Source: Chitinophagales bacterium
GTDB lineage: Bacteria > Bacteroidota > Bacteroidia > Chitinophagales > CAIODY01
NCBI GenBank assembly: GCA_023251415.1
Contig: JAHEYX010000061.1
Span: forward strand, 1 to 11,593
Direction: 5' to 3'
Length of the DNA stretch: 11,593 nt
The notes below the pieces were generated by a model. It made no database searches. It was given only the letters and a program-made list of their open reading frames with translations, and was not told the DNA's origin. The position numbers were made by a program, and so were the translations under genes. This document shows, piece by piece, positions 6,859 through 11,593 of the stretch (within the stretch, counting starts at the first letter, position 1; each line of letters opens with the position of its first letter).

Positions 6859-8028
6859 TTAAAGTACTTGCAAAATGGCAAACTTTAAATAATGCGTTTC
6901 TTGAATATTCCAAATCAACGGATGATCGGGTGCTTGTGCTTGAAATACGATTTGACGCAACATGCGACCAGCGTCATTGGCAGCGGAAGTAATAACATCC
7001 CTGAATTCTTCCGGATAAATAAAATGACTGCAACTGCTTGTAATTAAATAACCGCCGGGTTTAACCAATTGTATTCCTCTACGGTTAACTTCTTTATAAC
7101 CTTTTAAAGCGGTTTCCAGGTTTTTCCGATTTTTAGTAAATGCAGGCGGATCAAGCATCACAACATCAAACTGCTGTCCTTCATTCACCATTTTTTTTAA
7201 TTCATCAAACACATTAACAGCATGAAATTCACAATTTTTGAATTGATTGAGTTTGGCATTTTTACGACAATAAGCAACAGCTTCTTCCGAAATATCAAAT
7301 CCAATTACTTGAGCAGCACCAAACTTGGCTGCATACATGCTAAAAGAGCCAGTATAAGAACAAGCATCCAGTACTTTGGCATTTTTTACAAACGGTTGAA
7401 TAGCTAGTCGGTTTTTGCGTTGATCATGAAAAAAGCCTGTTTTTTGACCGTTTTCAATATCAACCCAAAAGGATATTCCATCTTGCTTCATTAGAATTGG
7501 ATTCTCAAAGGGTTCCATCAGATGCCCTTTTACTTGTGTAAGCCCTTCTAATTCACGCACACCTACATCACTTCGTTCGTATATACCACGTGGCTGCAAT
7601 AGTTCTTTTAGAACAGCAATAATCTGTTCTTTACGAATATCCATACCTAATGTCAGCAACTGCACCACCAAAACATCCTCAAATTTATCAACCACTAAAC
7701 CACTTAAGCCATCAGCCTCACCGAACACAACACGGCAATTTTTATCATAACCTATTTGTTTACGATACTCCCATGCGGCCCCTATTTTAGCTTTAAAAAA
7801 GGTATAATCGATGTTTTCGTTGCGTTTATGGCTCAATATGCGAACCATAATTTGTGACAGGTTATTGATATAACCTCTTCCAATAAAATTCCCACGGCTA
7901 TTGTGCACATCTACAATGTCACCATTGTTATAATCACCTTCTACTTTAGCGACTTCATTGACATATACCCATGGGTGTCCGTTACCAACTCGTTTGTCTT
8001 TTCCTTTTTGTAAAATTACTTGTGCCAT
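6859..8028 (-). CDS. rlmI: RlmI-like 23S rRNA (cytosine-C5) methyltransferase
   Basis: 389 residues, close to E. coli RlmI, which methylates C1962 of 23S rRNA with S-adenosylmethionine. Residues ~1-75 are a PUA RNA-binding domain (GHPWVYVNEV near 17-26, then GDIVDV). Residues ~75-190 are the family's central domain (GEADGLSGLVVDKF, 103-116). The C-terminal Rossmann methyltransferase has motif I VLDACSYTGSFS (219-230), an acidic residue in GFDIS (243-247), motif IV MLDPPAF (291-297) and motif VI SSCSH (331-335), whose Cys333 is the expected catalytic cysteine. Site specificity C1962 is inferred from family membership. It lies just downstream of rplS, behind a hairpin terminator; a PUA/ribosome gene pair fits a shared role in the large subunit. 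No separate promoter is obvious in the 68-base gap, so it may depend on readthrough. Confidence 0.9.
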   Translation of the reverse strand: MAQVILQKGKDKRVGNGHPWVYVNEVAKVEGDYNNGDIVDVHNSRGNFIGRGYINNLSQIMVRILSHKRNENIDYTFFKAKIGAAWEYRKQIGYDKNCRVVFGEADGLSGLVVDKFEDVLVVQLLTLGMDIRKEQIIAVLKELLQPRGIYERSDVGVRELEGLTQVKGHLMEPFENPILMKQDGISFWVDIENGQKTGFFHDQRKNRLAIQPFVKNAKVLDACSYTGSFSMYAAKFGAAQVIGFDISEEAVAYCRKNAKLNQFKNCEFHAVNVFDELKKMVNEGQQFDVVMLDPPAFTKNRKNLETALKGYKEVNRRGIQLVKPGGYLITSSCSHFIYPEEFRDVITSAANDAGRMLRQIVFQAQAPDHPLIWNIQETHYLKFAILQVL

Positions 8029-8038
8029 GGCTTAAAAT

Positions 8039-8074
8039 AAAAAACGGTTAGCTTTATACAAACCAACCGTTTTT
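8039..8074 (-). terminator. Hairpin terminator downstream of rplS
   Basis: AAAAACGGTT (8040-8049) pairs with AACCGTTTTT (8065-8074) around a 15-base loop. Read on the minus strand, the right side of the stem ends in a run of six T. It starts 22 bases after the rplS stop and ends 10 bases before the rlmI ATG, so it would attenuate rather than isolate rlmI. A competing GGTT/AACC pairing within the loop side is possible. Confidence 0.7.
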
Positions 8075-8096
8075 GAATAGTAAATTGATAAATAAA

Positions 8097-8438
8097 TTAT
8101 TTTTCAGTGATACGAGCAGCTTTACCTCTTAAATTACGAAGGTAGAAGATACGCGCACGACGAACTTGTCCTCTTTTGTTCACTTCAATGGTTTCAATGC
8201 TTGGCGAATGAACCGGGAAAATACGTTCAACACCGATACCATCAGAAATTTTACGAATGGTAAATGTTTCGGTAGCTCCACTTCCGCGACGTTGAATAAC
8301 ATCTCCTTTGAAGGATTGTAAACGGGTTTTATCTCCCTCAACAATCTTGTATGTAACAGTGATATTGTCACCTGCTTTAAATTCAGGATAAGTTTTTTTA
8401 GCTACTAACTCGTTTTCTACAAATTGGATGGCGTTCAT
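8097..8438 (-). CDS. rplS: 50S ribosomal protein L19
   Basis: 113 residues, full length for bL19, a large-subunit protein near the 30S interface. Characteristic segments are FKAGDNITVTYKI (20-32), RLQSFKGDVIQRRGSG (~39-54), ETFTIRKISDGIGVERIFPVHSP (~57-79) and the basic C-terminus VRRARIFYLRNLRGKAARI. The start is an ATG without a Shine-Dalgarno sequence. It has its own near-ideal promoter (8465-8494) and a hairpin terminator after the stop, so it is probably a monocistronic, strongly expressed unit with some readthrough into rlmI. Confidence 0.98.
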   Translation of the reverse strand: MNAIQFVENELVAKKTYPEFKAGDNITVTYKIVEGDKTRLQSFKGDVIQRRGSGATETFTIRKISDGIGVERIFPVHSPSIETIEVNKRGQVRRARIFYLRNLRGKAARITEK

Positions 8439-8464
8439 GACTATGAATTTTTAAAATTGGAGTG

Positions 8465-8494
8465 CAAAAGTAACAAAACTTTCTAATTTAACAA
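8465..8494 (-). promoter_or_regulatory. Bacteroidota sigma-70 promoter of rplS
   Basis: On the minus strand a TTG at 8492-8494 is followed by exactly 19 bases and then TACTTTTG (8465-8472), matching the Bacteroidota TTTG-N19-TAnnTTTG pattern apart from one base before TTG. The predicted start of transcription is around 8457-8460, giving a leader of about 20 bases before the rplS ATG. This is the best promoter in the window, as expected for a ribosomal protein gene. Confidence 0.75.
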
Positions 8495-8514
8495 GCAAAT
8501 AGTATTGTTTTTTC

Positions 8515-8850
8515 TTATTTTAACACAACACCGTTTATATATTCCATTACTAATTGGTTTTCTTCAGGGCTGAACTTGGCTTTAGGAGTCATTTTAGCGT
8601 AAATTTTATCCCAACGGTCGCGGGACATGCTTTCCGGATTAGGCAATTTATGACATTGAGCACATCGTGTCGTATAAATGGCTTTACCGTTGGCTAATGA
8701 AGCAGCAGTAGCTGTTGGATATTTGGTTTTTGCAAGGTTAACTTCTTGTTCGCTAATGGTTGAACTTGAGCTGGTTGTAGCTGCCTCTTTACCGGCTGAA
8801 CAAGCAACGGCAAACAGTACAATGGCCGAATAACAGATTTTTCTAAACAT
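8515..8850 (-). CDS. Monohaem cytochrome c lipoprotein
   Basis: 111 residues. The N-terminus has Lys/Arg, a hydrophobic stretch and a lipobox-like AVAC with Cys17 as the likely lipidated residue, so the mature protein is probably tethered to a membrane on the periplasmic side. A Ser/Thr-rich linker (25-31) precedes a small class I cytochrome c domain: ANGKAIYTTRCAQCHKLP holds the haem-binding CxxCH at 63-67, and Met87 in AKMTPKAKF is the probable sixth ligand. There is only one haem site. A role as an electron carrier is known for the family; its partner is unknown. It lies 37 bases downstream of the exported thioredoxin gene on the same strand with no visible terminator or promoter between, so the two are probably co-transcribed. 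The rplS promoter begins just beyond its stop codon. Confidence 0.85.
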   Translation of the reverse strand: MFRKICYSAIVLFAVACSAGKEAATTSSSSTISEQEVNLAKTKYPTATAASLANGKAIYTTRCAQCHKLPNPESMSRDRWDKIYAKMTPKAKFSPEENQLVMEYINGVVLK

Positions 8851-8887
8851 AACTTATTGAAATTTATTTATTTACATTAATAATTGT

Positions 8888-9718
8888 TTACTTGTGTTGA
8901 TCCAATAATTCCAAAGCTCTTTTAACACGTTTCGTATCTTTTGCTGCCGTACCGCTTTTAAGATTGGCATTGGCAACTTTTCGAATAAAATCATTTACCA
9001 CGGTTCCGCCATATTGCGCTTTGCATGCTGTTTCGTTTTTCAAAACAAACTGAAACTCTCTTGAAAAGATATCATTGGTAAAAAGTAAAATGCGGTTAAA
9101 ATGTATCGGTAAAAGCAACGCCTCATCCTTGATTGCTGAAAAATAGGCTTTCATGACCTTTTCATACGGCATTTGATGGGTCAGTAAAAAGAGCATGTAA
9201 TTGATTAGAAAGCGCTCGTCACGTTGGCCTTTTGCAAATCGTTTTTCAAGGCTATCAGCTTGAAAAGGGAGGTGCATAGCTTCTGCAGCTTGATTAATAA
9301 ACAAATTACCGGGCATGCCGCCCATTTCGCGCTTAACGGGCTTACCGGTTGAGTCGAAATAGATAAAAGTGGGATAAGCCGTTATTTGAAATTGTCGGCT
9401 CAGTTCGACCCCTTCCCCCTTTTCCATGTCTTGCTTGAAATTTATGAAATTGGTATTGTAAAACTGCCCAACAGTATCATCGGTAAACACATTTGCAGCC
9501 ATCCATTTACAAGGGCCACACCAACTGGTATAACAATCTATGAAAATAAATTTCTGTTCTTTTTTCGCTTTTTCGAGCACTAAACTCCATTTCGAATGTT
9601 CAAATTCAATTCCTTTGGTATGTGGTGCAAATGGGATTGTTTGGCTTTTGCTTGTAAAGGCTGTTAGCAGTAACAAGAACACGAAAGTAACGTAACGAAG
9701 GCTAGGAGTAGTTGTCAT
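8888..9718 (-). CDS. Exported thioredoxin-family protein with a C-terminal extension
   Basis: 276 residues. Residues 1-26 form a Sec signal peptide (hydrophobic TFVFLLLLTAF, likely cut near SKSQ), placing the protein in the periplasm. Residues ~33-145 are a thioredoxin fold with W66-C67-G-P-C70 in DCYTSWCGPCKWM and the conserved cis-proline Pro116 in AYPTFIYFD. Both redox cysteines are present, so dithiol-disulfide chemistry is expected. Residues ~150-276 are a largely helical extension of unknown function, common in Bacteroidota exported thioredoxins (family memory). One further cysteine, Cys232, lies in it. It seems to lead a two-gene unit with the cytochrome c lipoprotein. It could act in disulfide reduction or cytochrome c maturation; this is inference. 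The promoter is not clear in the 138-base divergent gap. Confidence 0.87.
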   Translation of the reverse strand: MTTTPSLRYVTFVFLLLLTAFTSKSQTIPFAPHTKGIEFEHSKWSLVLEKAKKEQKFIFIDCYTSWCGPCKWMAANVFTDDTVGQFYNTNFINFKQDMEKGEGVELSRQFQITAYPTFIYFDSTGKPVKREMGGMPGNLFINQAAEAMHLPFQADSLEKRFAKGQRDERFLINYMLFLLTHQMPYEKVMKAYFSAIKDEALLLPIHFNRILLFTNDIFSREFQFVLKNETACKAQYGGTVVNDFIRKVANANLKSGTAAKDTKRVKRALELLDQHK

Positions 9719-9856
9719 TGGTGTAGTGATTTATTGGTATGCCCTGACTTAATAATTGCACAATAAGTAGTTAAACAGGCAAAGAATTTATCGAAAAGGA
9801 TTCATTATTAGATTGAAACATACAATATTTGCCAAAATTATCGTTTTGAATTTACA
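9719..9856. other. Divergent intergenic region between the thioredoxin and PorG-like genes
   Basis: 138 bases, the longest leftward/rightward divergent gap in the window, and it must hold both promoters. On the plus strand AATATTTG at 9824-9831 differs by one base from TAnnTTTG and lies 25 bases before the GTG start at 9857, but it lacks a good upstream TTG. On the minus strand no convincing -7 box is seen. There is no hairpin, riboswitch-like structure or small ORF I can support. Confidence 0.5.
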
Positions 9857-10669
9857 GTGAAGAATAAATTTCTACAAATATTGTTAAACTTTAGTGTACT
9901 TTTCCTAGCAGCTCCTGTTGTAGCACAGGTGCATGAATTTGGATTAGAGGCAGGTGCGGCAAATTATTTTGGCGATTTAAATCAAAACAATAGTTTTCTT
10001 CAACCGAAATGGGCTGTTGGTGGCTTCTACCGAAAAAACTATAATCATTATTTTGCTTTACGCACCAGCATTAATGTAGGCCAAGCCGGATTTGATGAAA
10101 AAAAATCCACCAACCCTTATCGTAAATACCAAAATCTAAACGTACTAACTACTTTTGGTGCGATCGATTGCATGTTTGAATTTAATTTCTTTAAGTATGT
10201 GGTTGAGAAGGATACCAAAGAAAATCGCTTTACCCCTTTTATTGCGTTGGGTGCAGGTGCCGGATTTTTTATTCCGACAGCAAAGTATGACAATAAGCGG
10301 TACGCCTTGCTTTCAAAACATACTGAATTTGTGAGCTACACGCCTATCATGTTACAACTACCAATGGCATTTGGTATTAAATACCGTTTAAAAAAGGGAT
10401 TGACATTTACCATAGAAACGATATATCACCAACTAAACACCGATTATTTTGATGACGTAAGTTCGCACTATAAAGGTAAAAGTGTAATGGATGGTTTTGT
10501 TAATTTAACTGATCCTTCCGACATTCATTATCGCTTGGGTGATGTAGTTAATAAACAACGCGGCAACCAATTTAAAGATGCATTGTTGTTAACTTATGTA
10601 TCGCTTTCTTATACCATCGTGCGAACCCATTGCCCTATGCCAAGCACAGATCCATTAGAAGTTTTATAA
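9857..10669 (+). CDS. DUF6089/PorG-like outer-membrane beta-barrel protein
   Basis: 270 residues from a GTG start. No in-frame ATG lies upstream, and starting here gives a clean signal peptide (residues 1-24, ...AAPVVAQ). The mature N-terminus HEFGLEAGAANYFGDLN matches the DUF6089 opening as I recall it, a family that includes PorG, an outer-membrane component of the type IX secretion system. Alternating hydrophobic strands follow, with RTSINVGQAGF, FIALGAGAGFFIP, GIKYRLKKGLTFTIETIYHQL, and a final LLTYVSLSYTIV, consistent with an 8-strand barrel. The tail RTHCPMPS has the single late Cys often seen in this family. A T9SS role fits the two T9SS cargo genes at the left edge but is inferred. 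It heads a tight three-gene run, with the nucleotidyltransferase 10 bases after. Confidence 0.78.
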   Translation: MKNKFLQILLNFSVLFLAAPVVAQVHEFGLEAGAANYFGDLNQNNSFLQPKWAVGGFYRKNYNHYFALRTSINVGQAGFDEKKSTNPYRKYQNLNVLTTFGAIDCMFEFNFFKYVVEKDTKENRFTPFIALGAGAGFFIPTAKYDNKRYALLSKHTEFVSYTPIMLQLPMAFGIKYRLKKGLTFTIETIYHQLNTDYFDDVSSHYKGKSVMDGFVNLTDPSDIHYRLGDVVNKQRGNQFKDALLLTYVSLSYTIVRTHCPMPSTDPLEVL

Positions 10670-10679
10670 TCGCTCCAGC

Positions 10680-11402
10680 ATGAATCAAACAATTACTCCT
10701 GTACGAACTTGTATCATTTTAGCCGGCGGATTTGGTACTCGTTTGCAAACTGTTGTTAGTGATTTACCCAAAGTATTGGCTCCGGTTGCCGGAAAACCAT
10801 TTTTAACTTATGTGTTTAATTATTTATTGCAAAACAATATCACGCACGTGGTTTTGGCAGTAGGCTATAAAAGCGAGGCAGTTCAAGCATTTGCAGCTGA
10901 TTGGCAAAATAAGCTAACAATTACCATTAGTCATGAAACGTCTCCTTTAGGTACGGGCGGCGCCATAAAAAAGGCTTGTGAATTTGTACAAGACGAATTG
11001 GTATTGGTTATAAACGGAGATACCTTTTTTCCCATTTCATTAAAAGAATTGGCTATTCAACATCAATCGAAATCGCCTAATGATTTGTCGATTGCACTAA
11101 AGCCATTAACTAATTTTGACCGCTATGGTGTTGTAGAAACCAATGCAGACCATCAAATTACGGCATTCAAAGAAAAGCAATACACCGCGTCAGGTGCTAT
11201 CAACGGAGGCACCTATTTAATTCGTAAAGCCATTTTTAACGAATATTTATTTCCTGAAAAATTTAGCTTTGAAAAGGATTTTTTAGAAACCCACCTTCAT
11301 CTGTTGCATTTTCACGGTTTCGGTTTTTCGGATTATTTTATAGATATCGGTATTCCGGAGGATTATCAATTGGCCAATGAAATGTTACCTCGATTTAGCT
11401 AA
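10680..11402 (+). CDS. Sugar-phosphate nucleotidyltransferase (HddC-like)
   Basis: 240 residues, one complete nucleotidyltransferase domain that activates a sugar 1-phosphate to an NDP-sugar in the cytoplasm. Visible motifs are the nucleotide-binding signature LAGGFGTRL (14-22) with the DLPKVLAPVAGKP stretch (28-40, Lys31), SPLGTGGAI (88-96), the metal-binding NGDT (112-115), the NGGTYLIRK segment and the terminal FIDIGIPEDY. The FIDIGIPEDY ending resembles D-glycero-D-manno-heptose 1-phosphate guanylyltransferases (HddC) and related mannose/glucose-1-phosphate enzymes; the substrate cannot be fixed, and no other heptose gene is in the window. There is no left-handed beta-helix acetyltransferase domain, so it is not GlmU. 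It is sandwiched 10 bases after the PorG-like gene and 12 bases before the next gene, suggesting one transcript. Confidence 0.87.
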   Translation: MNQTITPVRTCIILAGGFGTRLQTVVSDLPKVLAPVAGKPFLTYVFNYLLQNNITHVVLAVGYKSEAVQAFAADWQNKLTITISHETSPLGTGGAIKKACEFVQDELVLVINGDTFFPISLKELAIQHQSKSPNDLSIALKPLTNFDRYGVVETNADHQITAFKEKQYTASGAINGGTYLIRKAIFNEYLFPEKFSFEKDFLETHLHLLHFHGFGFSDYFIDIGIPEDYQLANEMLPRFS

Positions 11403-11414
11403 CTTTACGCCCTC

Positions 11415-11593
11415 ATGAAATTACGCTTTTTACTTTGTTTTATGATTTGGATGCACCTGGCAGTTTTGTCATTTGCCCAAACAGATTCTGTAAGGACTTT
11501 GCAACTAAAACAAGACACTAGCAGTTCATCGAAAATGGTCGTTCAACACGATACCATTTCCATTAAAAAGCCATTTGCACCCAATCCAAAATA
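11415..11593 (+). CDS. N-terminal part of an exported protein, possibly DUF5683
   Basis: The reading frame opens at an ATG 12 bases after the preceding stop and stays open for 59 codons to the window edge. It begins with a signal peptide (MKLRFLLCF...LSFAQ, likely cut after residue 22). A Ser/Thr/Lys/Gln-rich stretch follows, then KKPFAPNPK. Bacteroidota DUF5683 proteins have a similar charged N-terminus and a basic/proline lead-in of the type P.PK just before a PGLGQ-type membrane segment. That segment would lie beyond the edge, so the assignment is only a suggestion. Probably in the operon of the PorG-like gene. Confidence 0.7.
   Translation, partial: MKLRFLLCFMIWMHLAVLSFAQTDSVRTLQLKQDTSSSSKMVVQHDTISIKKPFAPNPK

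Noticed and set aside
8180..8371. 63-codon minus-strand frame within rplS
   Set aside because: It overlaps rplS in another frame; L19 is unmistakable and complete.
1..11593. CRISPR array, tRNA, insertion sequence, phage or toxin-antitoxin genes
   Set aside because: No spaced direct repeats, cloverleaf-like sequence, transposase motif or terminal inverted repeats were seen, and intergenic gaps are all short (under about 140 bases).

Overview
The window looks like chromosomal DNA from an AT-rich member of the Bacteroidota, probably of the Flavobacteriales/Chitinophagales/Sphingobacteriales kind; finer placement is not possible by eye. The evidence is two secreted proteins with type IX secretion (T9SS) type A C-terminal sorting domains, a DUF6089/PorG-like outer-membrane protein, a BshA-type bacillithiol enzyme, a signal peptidase I with the long insertion common in this phylum, TAnnTTTG-type -7 promoter boxes, and start codons without Shine-Dalgarno sequences.

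Layout. Positions 1-71 hold the last codons of one T9SS cargo gene, closed by a strong hairpin terminator. Positions 248-3100 encode a 950-residue secreted modular protein (signal peptide, choice-of-anchor J/cleaved-adhesin-like domain, a run of Ig-like modules in a strict A-B-A-B-A-B order, PKD domain, T9SS sorting domain), also closed by a strong terminator. bshA follows at 3204-4295. A leftward block runs from about 9718 down to 4297. Read in its own direction it encodes an exported thioredoxin, a monohaem cytochrome c lipoprotein, ribosomal protein L19 (rplS), an RlmI-like 23S rRNA cytosine methyltransferase, glutamate racemase (murI), signal peptidase I (lepB) and a Nudix hydrolase. From 9857 a rightward, tightly spaced operon encodes a DUF6089/PorG-like barrel, an HddC-like sugar-phosphate nucleotidyltransferase, and the start of an exported protein cut by the window edge.

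How the genes fit together. Most of the window is housekeeping: cell wall precursor supply (murI), protein export (lepB), ribosome structure and modification (rplS, rlmI), and thiol chemistry (bshA). The clade-specific part is the T9SS theme: two cargo proteins at the left, and a PorG-like candidate T9SS outer-membrane component next to a sugar-nucleotide enzyme at the right. There is no intergenic stretch longer than about 140 bases, and I see no tRNA, rRNA, CRISPR array, insertion sequence or phage gene.

No clearly new defence or mobile system is visible. The points most worth a second look are an apparent in-frame loss of about 23 residues from the N-terminal Rossmann domain of BshA, the two-module super-repeat of the large T9SS protein, the pairing of an exported thioredoxin with a cytochrome c lipoprotein, and the PorG-like/nucleotidyltransferase operon.
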